Shown here: piece by piece, positions 1 to 8,339 of the stretch
Numbering within the stretch: the stretch's first letter is position 1
How the letters are laid out: every line of letters begins with the position of its first letter
From: Aulosira sp. FACHB-615
GTDB taxonomy: Bacteria; Cyanobacteriota; Cyanobacteriia; Cyanobacteriales; Nostocaceae
NCBI RefSeq assembly: GCF_014698045.1
Contig: NZ_JACJSE010000016.1
Coordinates: 1 to 64,000, forward strand
DNA: 64,000 nt
Direction of reading: 5' to 3'
The notes under the pieces: generated by a model
Told to the model about the DNA's origin: nothing
What the model saw: only the letters and a program-made list of their open reading frames with translations
Database searches by the model: none
Position numbers and translations under genes: made by a program

Positions 1-112
1 TCATTCCACTCATTTGTAACGATTTTCTCGCTCCAGTGCGGATTGTGGGAATTTTCTTTTTAATCATTCATACACCGAACTTGTGTAACGAAACAATAAG
101 TCGCACATCGCG
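1..112. other. left-edge non-coding sequence
   Basis: This stretch has no supportable reading frame and no recognisable RNA or terminator. It precedes the first MITE-like repeat. A gene ending just outside the window cannot be excluded. Confidence 0.4.
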
Positions 113-261
113 TGACTTACGCAAAAAAATGAAAAAATAAGGTTTTAGTAAAGGGTGCAGGGGTATGAGAGTGTAAGGGTGTAAGTATTCAAAACCCTTA
201 CACCCCATACCCTTTCACCCCCACACCCAATCCCCACAGACAATTTTGGTGCGTAAGTCCT
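113..261. repeat. MITE-like repeat, copy 1
   Basis: The element has imperfect terminal inverted repeats (GACTTACGCA at the left, TGCGTAAGTCCT at the right) and an interior rich in GGGTGTAAGGGT and its complement CCCTTACACCC, so the whole unit can fold on itself. Related copies lie at 4241-4350, 11376-11566, 19499-19621 and 52209-52350. It encodes no transposase, so any mobility would have to be supplied in trans. The 262-380 stretch between it and the restriction gene shows nothing else. Confidence 0.75.
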
Positions 262-380
262 GTTTAAAATTGTGGCATTATAGCTTGCAAGCTTTGTAGG
301 TTGTATCTTGCTGAATTGCGATCGCAAACACAGAAGCACATCCAGATTAATAAAATCCATTGTGGTCACAAGAAATATTA

Positions 381-1292
381 TTAAAAATGCCCCTGCTCTA
401 AAACGTTTTCCATTGATGGACTTGTATCATCAATTAGAGCCTGTATCTTATCAATCATCCTTTGAAATACATCAGGGTAGTATTTAGAAGCATCCAAAAA
501 GTCTACATATTCCTGTCTATGAAACTGTCTTTCCTCTGGTGTTCGATACTCTTGTCGAATATTAGAAGACATCCGCTTAGTTTTTCGTACGATTAACACA
601 TCATCAATTTGAGTTGAAATTATGGAAATTGGTGTCATATCAAGAAATTCACAAATGAGAAAGTATAAAGAGCCAGGAACAGCTATCTTCAAATCCCTAC
701 TGGTGGCTACTGCTTCTTGAAACATAGTTTTATCTAAGTTGGTCTTGCATTCTGCACACACATATCCTAAATGTGACTCAATCAACTTATAGTCCTGAAA
801 TCCAGGGTCAAAGGATGACTTTAAATATAATCTTTTACCAAGTATGAAATCCTGATCTTTAGTCCTAATACTTGGTTCACCGCCTTGACCAAGATTTCCC
901 AGAGATGATAGAAAAGAAAGACCTGAGAATGTACTTCTTGGCCCTAACTCAAAAGAATCATCTATTCCTCGCAAACTACGAAAAACTACTTGCGGTAAAA
1001 ATTCCTCTAAAATAGTATTATCTAGTTTTAGCTGGCCCTTCTGCCTATATAAAAAGTTCTCTGAACTGTCGAATATTAAATCAAGCTCAATAAAACGTTT
1101 GTATCGATTAGTAGCTTCTACTAACTTTTCTACTGTATCTACTTGACCACGTTCAATTGCTTCTAAATCAGCAATCCACTGGTGATACTTTCTCACAGCC
1201 TCTTCTAGCCTTTCTTTATCAGCTTCCGGTAGCCGACGGTTATTGAGACAAGCACTTAGTTTCGTGTAGTGAGGACGAGAAAGTTCAGACAT
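381..1292 (-). CDS. Bpu10I-family type II restriction endonuclease (putative)
   Basis: The 303-aa product resembles the Bpu10I restriction endonuclease family, which cuts DNA at a short asymmetric site. A PD-(D/E)XK-like core can be seen: an Asp at D148 (RTKDQDF) followed by E181-C-K183 in AECKTNLDKTMFQEA, the most conserved-looking part. The N-terminal ~70 residues are charged and helical. It lies 35 bp downstream of a DNA methyltransferase on the same strand, the usual pairing for a restriction-modification unit with the methylase transcribed first. The family call is from memory of its conserved Lys-Thr-Asn-Leu-Asp motif; the target site cannot be read from the sequence. Confidence 0.65.
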   Translation of the reverse strand: MSELSRPHYTKLSACLNNRRLPEADKERLEEAVRKYHQWIADLEAIERGQVDTVEKLVEATNRYKRFIELDLIFDSSENFLYRQKGQLKLDNTILEEFLPQVVFRSLRGIDDSFELGPRSTFSGLSFLSSLGNLGQGGEPSIRTKDQDFILGKRLYLKSSFDPGFQDYKLIESHLGYVCAECKTNLDKTMFQEAVATSRDLKIAVPGSLYFLICEFLDMTPISIISTQIDDVLIVRKTKRMSSNIRQEYRTPEERQFHRQEYVDFLDASKYYPDVFQRMIDKIQALIDDTSPSMENVLEQGHF

Positions 1293-1327
1293 AAATTGAA
1301 TTTGCTGATAATTTTGATTTTTCCTAA

Positions 1328-2527
1328 TTAAACAGAATAATGGGATTGATATATATGTGATTTTCTTTCTAGAATTGGTGTTCCTTGAATATCGTTAATT
1401 TTGGAAATTGCATTTTCTAAATATTCAAGGTTTTTGGGTGGGACTAAGACAATACTACTTTTCAGTACATCAAATGCTACTTCTCTGGCAATTTGATCAA
1501 CATTTTCCTGATCACACTGATTTTTCAAGTTGATAAAGTTAATTACGTCTTCTCTAATGATTTTTCCAAACTTATTCTTAAATTCTCTCTTTTGCCTCAA
1601 AACTTTATGAAAGAGATTTGTTCTTACTCCAATTTTTTCAATAATGTCAGCGTTGTAAAAAGGTAATCCCAAGACATTAGATTGATGTCCCACAACAAAC
1701 ACAAGCCTAGCCTTATCTTTCGTGACTCTTGAAAGCTCCCTTAGAGCATCAGCCATATCTAGACAATATTGTACTACCGTGTAAAATCTGTTACTTCTAT
1801 TTGCTCTATTAGATCCAATTTCTGACTTGGCTACCTTTAATATGTCCCACCCCAATATCTCAGCAGAGATCCGATAATTTTGATGATAATTAAATACATT
1901 TATATAAGGTGGTGATGTGATCACAAAATCTATTTTGTCGTTTTTTAATGGAAGAGAACGGGCATCGTTTAAAGCAACTATAATTGGGTTTTCAGAATAA
2001 TGAAGTTTCTCGATTAAGCTAGTCAAATCAGCAAATTTACACTGGACAAATTCATTATTAATATTACTTTTACCGATATCTAGGAGTATGATTAAAGCCT
2101 CAAATAGTTTGCGTTCTTCTTCACATAAATTATTTCTGACTTCTCTTAATTTTACTGCTAAATCTGATAACTGGTTACTACTAGCACAAATTTTACATAT
2201 AAATTCTTTATCTATTAAATTCTTAATAACTTTTATAACCTGTTTTCTTTGAGAATTATTTATGAATTCATAGATTTTACTAAGAATTAAGGCGGATGGA
2301 TTGATTTCAAAACCATAGGATTTAAATCCGAGAGTGCCAGCTTCTAGCAAAACAGTTCCACTACCCACAAAAGGGTCAAGAATAACTGAGTTAGGTAGAC
2401 AATATGAGTCTAATATAACTTCAATAAGTTGAGGTGAAAACTGACCACGCCAAGCAAATAAGTTAGCTCGTGTCTTCTCAACAATGTCAAGCCTTTCTTG
2501 TGGAATGGGTTTGTCAAACTCCTTCAA
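1328..2527 (-). CDS. DNA methyltransferase of a restriction-modification system
   Basis: The 399-aa protein carries the S-adenosylmethionine-binding motif DPFVGSGT at residues 51-58 and the amino-methyltransferase catalytic motif TSPPY at 204-208, so it should methylate an adenine N6 or cytosine N4 in its recognition site. The N-terminal stretch NLFAWRGQFSPQLIE (residues 22-36) is typical of this group. Motif I comes before motif IV, and the ~150 residues between them, including a Cys-x2-Cys at 111-114, may help recognise the target. It is the upstream gene of a two-gene unit with the putative Bpu10I-like endonuclease and would protect the host genome from it. Confidence 0.85.
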   Translation of the reverse strand: MKEFDKPIPQERLDIVEKTRANLFAWRGQFSPQLIEVILDSYCLPNSVILDPFVGSGTVLLEAGTLGFKSYGFEINPSALILSKIYEFINNSQRKQVIKVIKNLIDKEFICKICASSNQLSDLAVKLREVRNNLCEEERKLFEALIILLDIGKSNINNEFVQCKFADLTSLIEKLHYSENPIIVALNDARSLPLKNDKIDFVITSPPYINVFNYHQNYRISAEILGWDILKVAKSEIGSNRANRSNRFYTVVQYCLDMADALRELSRVTKDKARLVFVVGHQSNVLGLPFYNADIIEKIGVRTNLFHKVLRQKREFKNKFGKIIREDVINFINLKNQCDQENVDQIAREVAFDVLKSSIVLVPPKNLEYLENAISKINDIQGTPILERKSHIYQSHYSV

Positions 2528-2860
2528 TTGCTAACCATCCTTATGTCTCAATCTATGCTTCTAAAACTCAATTTAGTTTAACATTCAGCGTTGCTAATTC
2601 ATGAGAACTTGGCTAAAAGCTGCTACATCAGAGGAATTTTATTCTGTTTGCTGTAAATTATTGTTAGCTTACTGATACTTGGCAATCTGGATTTGATTTA
2701 TAAGGCATAGGTAGAAGCTGAAAATGTTATTGTGAAAAATGAGAGCGATCGCTCATCGTCATAACCTCAATCCACCAACAAAAAACTTCACCAAACACAA
2801 CTTTTATTCTGTTGGCTGTACATTAGTGTTAGCTTGCTGACGCTGGGCAATCTGAATTAG
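2528..2860. other. intergenic region with duplicated gene 3' end
   Basis: No intact gene is present. A segment at about 2637-2695 is a diverged direct copy of 2802-2858. The latter is the reading-frame continuation of the small gene that starts at 3025, so the former looks like a second, decayed 3' end of the same gene family. A HIP1 octamer lies between the two copies. Confidence 0.55.
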
Positions 2861-3025
2861 TCATCTTAATGCGTTATTTACCGCTTCATCGTTAGGAAAA
2901 GCTTCAGCAACATCAGGATCTAAGCGTACTATATTTGTTTTTGTACGATATCGCTCAACATATTTACCTCTAACCCCGCCTTCCATTTGAGCAAAATCAT
3001 ACTCAGGACGTAATTCATCTTCCAT
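2804..3025 (-). pseudogene. small antitoxin-like gene with in-frame stop
   Basis: An ATG at 3025 opens a frame reading MEDELRPEYDF...GGVRGKYVERY...LDPDVAEAFPNDEAVNNALR. It meets TGA after 54 residues (2861-2863), but the same frame goes on for 18 more codons (LIQIAQRQQANTNVQPTE) to TAA at 2804. The EYDF...GVRGKY...PDVA.AFP pattern is that of a small family common in cyanobacteria that often sits beside toxin-like genes; I cannot name it with certainty. Whether the 54-aa product still works is unknown. It lies 62 bp downstream of the YgiT-type gene, possibly in one transcript. Confidence 0.6.
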
Positions 3026-3086
3026 TTTGGTTTCAATTTCTTTATGTTTACTGTTAACTTGACCCCCTAAAGTTATACAGCATTAA

Positions 3087-3329
3087 TTATGCTGATTCTA
3101 GATGGGAAACCGGAATTTGTTCGGTTCTTTCAGGGGGTTTTGTTCCAGTTGCTACAGCATGAACCGTATGAAGAATATCGGCTGAATAGTAGCGATTTCC
3201 ACAGGTATCACAAACGCCTATAGTCACATCTTCAAGAATGACAAAACCATCCCTATGTTTAAATGCTTCACGCTTAACTGTTCGAGGTTGCACAGTGCCT
3301 TCACAATATTCACATCTATATCCATACAT
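3087..3329 (-). CDS. YgiT-type zinc-finger protein (MqsA N-terminal-like)
   Basis: This is a small protein of about 80 aa. It has two Cys-x2-Cys pairs, CEYC near the start and CDTC about 30 residues later, as in the zinc-binding N-terminal half of the MqsA antitoxin (YgiT-type family). The helix-turn-helix half of MqsA is absent. Such stand-alone proteins often pair with a small toxin encoded just upstream (DUF4258/MqsR-like); none is found between here and the HNH gene, so this copy looks orphaned. The ATG at 3329 follows an AGGG-like site; an ATG at 3344 would add five residues. Confidence 0.7.
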   Translation of the reverse strand: MYGYRCEYCEGTVQPRTVKREAFKHRDGFVILEDVTIGVCDTCGNRYYSADILHTVHAVATGTKPPERTEQIPVSHLESA

Positions 3330-3397
3330 AAGTCTAGCCCTCATGTTTTAGCTAGGTTTTCTCGCTCTGACGCACCCTAAAAGCTAGTATATGCTGA

Positions 3398-4225
3398 CTA
3401 CTTTTGCTTTTTGGGAATTGAGTAAACCGAATCGTTTGCTGTGCGACCTAATGCTCGTAGATTATAAGCTTCAGGAAACTTCGACTGCCTTACAGGACGC
3501 AAATTGATTTGGACATTTGCCTTTCCACTTGGTGGAAGTTTATTAAATTTATGAAGACTTTGCAAACCTTCGTAACTATGCAGTTTATAGGTCACTAGAA
3601 AAGCAAGTGGATAAAACTTGACTAGGTTAAAGAAGCCAAATTCATTAAATTTATCTCTGGCTATCGGCACAACGAAATCTCTACAAATGACAGTTTCTTC
3701 ATAAGGGTAAATCCAATAAAAAATAGATATATCATCAGGAACTGGTAGAGATTTATCTTTAATACAAGGTCTAATTAAATTATCTATAACAACCTCATCT
3801 GTCTCTGTTTTAGCAGCAAGGAGATGTCCTAACACAGAACGCATTACTGCATTAGGATAGCATTCTACCTCAAAGGACTCTGGCAAACTCAAACTACTCT
3901 CTAAAAAGCTTTCTATTCTTGTGGAAAATTCTCCTAAAGCCCAGTCGTACTGATGTCCCAATATTCGGTTGTTGCAATCTTCACAGATGGTCTTAAAGAC
4001 CACACCATTTTGAGAGATTCTTGGGCGGAATGACTTATAGCCAATCATTTCATATAAAAGCTTAGAAATAATTCTACTCTTTGCTGGAGGACAAGCTTTT
4101 GGAGGTACATGATCATCTGATAGTTCCTTTTCTAGCTGACAGATATTGCAGATTCCGTCTTTTTTTTGAAACTTATCAATAATTGAGGTTTTAGATTTTT
4201 TTAAGTTGGTCATATTGGTGATCAA
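3398..4225 (-). CDS. HNH-type protein with DHVPP motif
   Basis: The 275-aa protein starts with a zinc-ribbon-like HNH arrangement: C26-x2-C29, then DHVPP at 38-42, then C81-x2-C84-N-N with a His at 91. These are the metal ligands and general-base His expected of an HNH/treble-clef nuclease. The remaining ~180 residues are not recognised; they are rich in aromatic residues and have no membrane segment. It lies in a block of restriction and antitoxin-like genes, so a defence role is plausible but inferred. The start at 4225 could instead be the Met five codons in. Confidence 0.6.
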   Translation of the reverse strand: MITNMTNLKKSKTSIIDKFQKKDGICNICQLEKELSDDHVPPKACPPAKSRIISKLLYEMIGYKSFRPRISQNGVVFKTICEDCNNRILGHQYDWALGEFSTRIESFLESSLSLPESFEVECYPNAVMRSVLGHLLAAKTETDEVVIDNLIRPCIKDKSLPVPDDISIFYWIYPYEETVICRDFVVPIARDKFNEFGFFNLVKFYPLAFLVTYKLHSYEGLQSLHKFNKLPPSGKANVQINLRPVRQSKFPEAYNLRALGRTANDSVYSIPKKQK

Positions 4226-4240
4226 GTTGCAAGTTTATTA

Positions 4241-4350
4241 TGACTTACGTATGAGTAACAAAAATCGAGGATCTGGACAAGAGGTGTAGGTGTTCAAAAC
4301 CCATTAACCCCTACGCCCTGCCAATGCGAAGAGTCTTGTTGCGTAAGTTT
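4241..4350. repeat. MITE-like repeat, short copy
   Basis: It starts with TGACTTACGTA and ends with TTGCGTAAGTTTTG, and the interior keeps GGTGTAGGTGTTCAAAACCC. It is shorter and more diverged than the copies at 113 and 52209. It closes the right side of the restriction/HNH block. The rest of 4351-4579 is AT-rich with no supportable gene. Confidence 0.6.
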
Positions 4351-4579
4351 TGTTTATATTTTAACTTTGCTTCCTGAATTTTTAGTAACTTTGTACTATA
4401 AATTTAAATTAAAACCTAGTATGGGAGTGTAAATACTTAAATATCCACCAACAACTTCAGAATTATGATGACTAAACAAATAGCATTCTGAATGTATGTA
4501 ACAACCACAATATTGTTTCACACATCATATTCAGGATGCAGAGTAGAAAATATTCAAAATTACTTTAACCAAACAAAAC

Positions 4580-4605
4580 AGAAAGCCCACTATTGTGGGC
4601 TTTCT
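4580..4605 (-). terminator. Rho-independent terminator of typA
   Basis: The sequence holds an 11-bp perfect stem, AGAAAGCCCAC with GTGGGCTTTCT, around a 4-nt loop. Read on the minus strand it lies 25 bp past the typA stop codon and is followed by a T-rich stretch, so it should end typA transcription. Confidence 0.85.
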
Positions 4606-4630
4606 AAATTAATTAAGCGGATCGCTTTAC

Positions 4631-6421
4631 TTATCTTTTCGCCAATTTCTTCGACATTTTCCGTAGGCGAATAGATTGGGGTGTAACTTCCACCAACTCA
4701 TCGGGGCCGATGTACTCTAACGCCCGTTCTAAACTCATGTCGATTGGTGCTTGCAATTGAACCAATTCATCACCACCGGCGGCGCGGTGGTTGGTTAACT
4801 GCTTGGTTTTGCAGACATTCAATTCTAAATCTTGAGGACGGTTGTGTTCACCGACAATCATGCCTCGGTAAACTTTAGTACCGGGAGTAATGAAGAATGA
4901 GCCTCTATCTTCAGCGTTCTTCATGGCGTAGAAGGTAGAAACGCCTTCTTCAAAGGAGATGAGAACGCCTTTGTTACGAGCTTCAATATCACCACTGAGT
5001 TGACGGTAGTCTAAGAAACTGTGGTTCATGATACCTTCACCACGGGTCATCCGCATGAATTCACCACGGAAACCAATCAAACCACGGGCGGGAATGACAA
5101 ACTCTAGCTGGGTGCGATCGCCACTTCCGGGCTGCATATCTTGCATTTCGCCTTTGCGTTGTCCCAAACGTTCGATACAGCTACCAACTGCATCAGCAGG
5201 AACGTCTAACACCAAGAGTTCATAAGGTTCGCAAGGTTGACCGTTGATTTCGCGGTAAATTACCTGTGGTTGGGATACTTGGAACTCAAAACCTTCGCGG
5301 CGCATGGTTTCGATTAAGATACCCAGGTGCAGTTCTCCACGACCGGAAACTAGGAATTTATCGGGGGAGTCGGTTTCTTCAACGCGTAACGCCACGTTGG
5401 TTTCTAGTTCGCGGAATAGGCGATCGCGTACTTGTCTGGATGTTACCAGTTTACCTTCTTGACCAGCAAAGGGTGAATCGTTTACCCAGAAGGTCATCTG
5501 TAAGGTAGGCTCATCCACTTTAATTAGTGGTAAGGCTTGGGGTTCGGTTGGGTCAGTGATTGTTTCACCAATGTAAGCATCAGCGAAACCAGCTACCGCA
5601 ACAATATAACCTGCGGTTGCTTCTTCCATTTCTACCCGTTTCAGTCCTTCAAATCCCATCAGCTTGGTGATTTTGCCTTTGACAATAGCGCCACTTTCTG
5701 TAACCAAAGCCGCTTGTTGTCCAGCGCGGATAGTCCCGTTGTGGATTCTGCCAATGACAATCCGTCCTAGGTATTCAGAATAATCTAGGGTGGTGACTTG
5801 CAATTGCAGGGGCTTGTTGATGTCGCCTACTGGTGGTGGAACGTGTTGGAGAATCGCATTAAACAGAGGCTGCATATCAACCGCCTCTGCTTCCATGCTT
5901 TCTTTGGCATAACCAGCCATACCGGAAGCGAACAGATAGGTAAAATCGCACTGGTCTTCGTCTGCACCTAATTCTAAGAACAGATCCAACACCTTATCCA
6001 CAGCAACGTGTGGGTCAGCTTTAGCGCGGTCAATCTTATTGATAACAACGATGGGGCGCAAGCCTTTTTCCAAAGCTTTTTTCAACACAAATCGTGTTTG
6101 CGGCATGGGGCCTTCATTGGCATCGACAATTAGAAGACAACCATCAACCATGCCAAGTACACGTTCAACTTCACCACCGAAGTCGGCGTGTCCCGGCGTG
6201 TCAACAATATTGATCAGCGTTTCTTTGTAGCGAACTGCTGTATTTTTAGACAGAATAGTAATTCCGCGCTCACGTTCGAGGGCGTTAGAGTCCATGACGC
6301 AATCCGGAACGTCTTCGCCTTCGCGGAAAATGCCGGATTGTTTGAGGAGTGCATCAACCAAGGTGGTTTTGCCGTGGTCTACGTGGGCGATAATGGCGAC
6401 GTTGCGAATTGGGAGCGTCAT
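4631..6421 (-). CDS. typA: translational GTPase TypA/BipA
   Basis: The 596-aa protein is a full-length TypA/BipA, a ribosome-binding GTPase related to EF-G and LepA that supports ribosome assembly and growth under stress. The G1 motif HVDHGKTTL is near residue 13, the switch II motif DTPGHADF near residue 75, and NKID near 130. The C-terminal half has the expected EF-G-like domains and a Lys/Arg-rich end. It is transcribed alone, with a clear terminator at its 3' end. Nothing in the gene looks abnormal. Confidence 0.97.
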   Translation of the reverse strand: MTLPIRNVAIIAHVDHGKTTLVDALLKQSGIFREGEDVPDCVMDSNALERERGITILSKNTAVRYKETLINIVDTPGHADFGGEVERVLGMVDGCLLIVDANEGPMPQTRFVLKKALEKGLRPIVVINKIDRAKADPHVAVDKVLDLFLELGADEDQCDFTYLFASGMAGYAKESMEAEAVDMQPLFNAILQHVPPPVGDINKPLQLQVTTLDYSEYLGRIVIGRIHNGTIRAGQQAALVTESGAIVKGKITKLMGFEGLKRVEMEEATAGYIVAVAGFADAYIGETITDPTEPQALPLIKVDEPTLQMTFWVNDSPFAGQEGKLVTSRQVRDRLFRELETNVALRVEETDSPDKFLVSGRGELHLGILIETMRREGFEFQVSQPQVIYREINGQPCEPYELLVLDVPADAVGSCIERLGQRKGEMQDMQPGSGDRTQLEFVIPARGLIGFRGEFMRMTRGEGIMNHSFLDYRQLSGDIEARNKGVLISFEEGVSTFYAMKNAEDRGSFFITPGTKVYRGMIVGEHNRPQDLELNVCKTKQLTNHRAAGGDELVQLQAPIDMSLERALEYIGPDELVEVTPQSIRLRKMSKKLAKR

Positions 6422-6754
6422 AGAGGCTTAGTTTAAACTCTAGAGGGGTTTTTAGATTTACATTTTAAGTGTGCTAGGCTGTTTTAACAGAATTGGGGGT
6501 GTTCTGCAAACTCTGTAAAGAACCTTTAACAATTCTAGCGTAATTGACACAATTGCAAGGCATTTTTATAGATACTGCTGAAGAAAAATTCAGCAAGTTT
6601 AAAATATAAGTGAAAAGTTTATAAATAATTTACAATTGTTTAAGCATAACCTCTGAGACGAGGTTACTGAGAGCCTTGCAATTGTGTAGGTTAAAAGTAT
6701 AATTTTCGTAGCTATCTATACCAGTAATCAGTGTAATGGGAAATCGATCCCTTG
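6422..6754. other. intergenic region upstream of typA
   Basis: This AT-rich stretch has no supportable gene. It should contain the typA promoter, but no convincing -10/-35 pair stands out. Confidence 0.4.
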
Positions 6755-7006
6755 CTGATAATCACAACTAGTTGCAAGTAATTCTTCATAGTCTTGCTGA
6801 ATCACTGACCAGTCTCCATAACCTTGCTGCACATAGTCAAGATCCAGGAGGCAGTGGTTCGACTTCGCTCACCAACCAGGCAGGAGGAAAAGTCTTACTA
6901 TTGCTGGCATTCAAGCTTTCAAATTATCCTAATATATCTGACTACTGCTATAAATAGCTCCTCTTAGTTTGTCACAAGAGCTATGATCAAGAATTAAGTG
7001 ATAGAG
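6755..7006 (-). pseudogene. decayed 3' fragment of the 160-aa gene
   Basis: Segments 6755-6846 and 6950-7006 match 8342-8433 and 8447-8501, the 3' part of the intact 160-aa gene, with roughly one difference in every 10-15 bases. About 103 bp of unrelated sequence (6847-6949) replaces about 13 bp of the intact gene, and the stop codon is changed (TAA to CAA). The homology stops at 7006, which corresponds to the first base of a HIP1 octamer in the intact copy. Only six bases separate this end from the acyltransferase stop codon. Confidence 0.85.
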
Positions 7007-7011
7007 TAGTT

Positions 7012-8034
7012 CTAGCTGCTAATACCCAGAAAATACCTGCTTAAAATTTTAAACCTAAGTACTACTTTGTAACCGATATAAGAGACTATTAAAGCAGTAA
7101 TTATTCTTAATAAGACATTAGATAAAATTGGAATTTCTCGCATAGTCAATTGGACTGGCTGATGCACATACATAATCATCATTGAACTTGCTCCTAATAC
7201 ACTCATTAAACTGAATAAGTGTTTGTTTTTGCTCAAAATATTTGCTAGATTCTGAGTCAGAATAATACCTGCTAGGGCAACTAATGGACTATAAAATACA
7301 ATGCCATAATACCCTCCTTTCATAGCAAAAGAGTTTGGTTGAATACCTAATTGATGAAGAGCTATGGCAGTACCAAATATAATTCCTGATAAAAGGACTA
7401 GCCATCGCTTGTTTTCTAATCTGTGTTGAGCATACAGGTGTCCTAGCCAGTAAAAAGGTAGAGCCATACAAACAACATTGATATTCCAAAAATATCCTGT
7501 ATTTGTTAAAAACCAAAAATCAGCCATTGCTAGTCCATAGGAAACAAGCATTATAGATATCATCAGTATGTTGTAATGACCAAATTTTTTATAAATTAGG
7601 TTGTAAATCTGCTGAGTGAGAAATAAGCATGTGACAAACCAAAAAACTCCAAACCAATTATCTAGTAAAGCTCCACCATAAATTTGATTATATATATAAG
7701 CAACTATAAATGAAAATTGCTCATTCCAAGGTAATATATTACCAGACCTGATAGCTTTTACCACATAACTAAAAACTTGTAATCCACTGTAAAGCAGCAG
7801 AAACGAAAAATAAGGTACTAGCAGACTAGAGACTTTATTATGCAGATATGTTTTATAATCATACTTATCTTTATACAAAAAACCACTTATGAAAAAGAAT
7901 AGTGGCATGTGAAACCAATATAGATATTCGGATAACCCTCCTTCTATCACATGTCCAACCACAACTGAAGCAATACCTATGCCTTTCCAACAGTCAATCC
8001 AATTGATTCTTTGATACATTGGTTTAGCAATCAT
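7012..8034 (-). CDS. membrane acyltransferase, acyltransferase-3 family
   Basis: The product is an integral-membrane acyltransferase-3-type protein of about 340 aa. It should move acyl groups (often acetyl) onto surface sugars, lipids or polysaccharide. The N-terminal motif RINWIDCWKGIGIASVVVGHV contains the conserved His, followed by WFHMPLFFFISGFLYK, and about ten hydrophobic segments follow. An open frame extends back to 8163, but those extra 43 residues look like translated non-coding DNA and start inside a perfect hairpin, so the ATG at 8034 (or 8019) is preferred. Substrate unknown. The gene sits between an intact gene and a decayed copy of its 3' end, suggesting it arrived by insertion. 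Confidence 0.85.
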   Translation of the reverse strand: MIAKPMYQRINWIDCWKGIGIASVVVGHVIEGGLSEYLYWFHMPLFFFISGFLYKDKYDYKTYLHNKVSSLLVPYFSFLLLYSGLQVFSYVVKAIRSGNILPWNEQFSFIVAYIYNQIYGGALLDNWFGVFWFVTCLFLTQQIYNLIYKKFGHYNILMISIMLVSYGLAMADFWFLTNTGYFWNINVVCMALPFYWLGHLYAQHRLENKRWLVLLSGIIFGTAIALHQLGIQPNSFAMKGGYYGIVFYSPLVALAGIILTQNLANILSKNKHLFSLMSVLGASSMMIMYVHQPVQLTMREIPILSNVLLRIITALIVSYIGYKVVLRFKILSRYFLGISS

Positions 8035-8123
8035 AAATATATTTAAAGTGATTGTTTTTCTGTTTACTTGTGGCTGATTAGGCTGACAAGTATGAATAAT
8101 ACTATTTTGGATTTTAGATTTGG

Positions 8124-8176
8124 GATTAGGTAAAGGTTGATTGGTAAGCTTTTCACCAATCAACCTTTACCTAATC
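8124..8176. repeat. perfect 22-bp inverted repeat
   Basis: Arms 8124-8145 and 8155-8176 are exact reverse complements around a 9-nt loop (AAGCTTTTC). The hairpin lies in the 5' leader of the acyltransferase gene, about 90 bp before its likely start. It could be a regulatory hairpin or an element end. On the plus strand it is followed by ATTTTT, but no plus-strand gene precedes it. The remainder of 8177-8339 shows nothing else. Confidence 0.8.
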
Positions 8177-8339
8177 ATTTTTCAATTCGGTATTAAGATT
8201 AAAAATAAATTGTAAATTTTATAGCTGATATCCTTTCTCTTCATCAAAATTTTAAATTTCTAGTTCTGTTTTAAGCATTTATACTGTTTCTCTGTGAAGC
8301 TAGGTTAACTTTTATGAAGTGCTGTAAGGTAGCCTACTA

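Noticed and set aside
145..369. 74-aa open frame on the minus strand
   Set aside because: Half of it is the MITE-like repeat at 113-261 and the rest has no family signal or ribosome site.
4492..4674. 60-aa open frame on the plus strand
   Set aside because: It crosses the typA terminator and runs into the typA 3' end on the opposite strand.
8035..8163. N-terminal extension of the acyltransferase
   Set aside because: It starts within a perfect hairpin and reads as non-coding sequence; the family N-terminus begins at 8034 or 8019.
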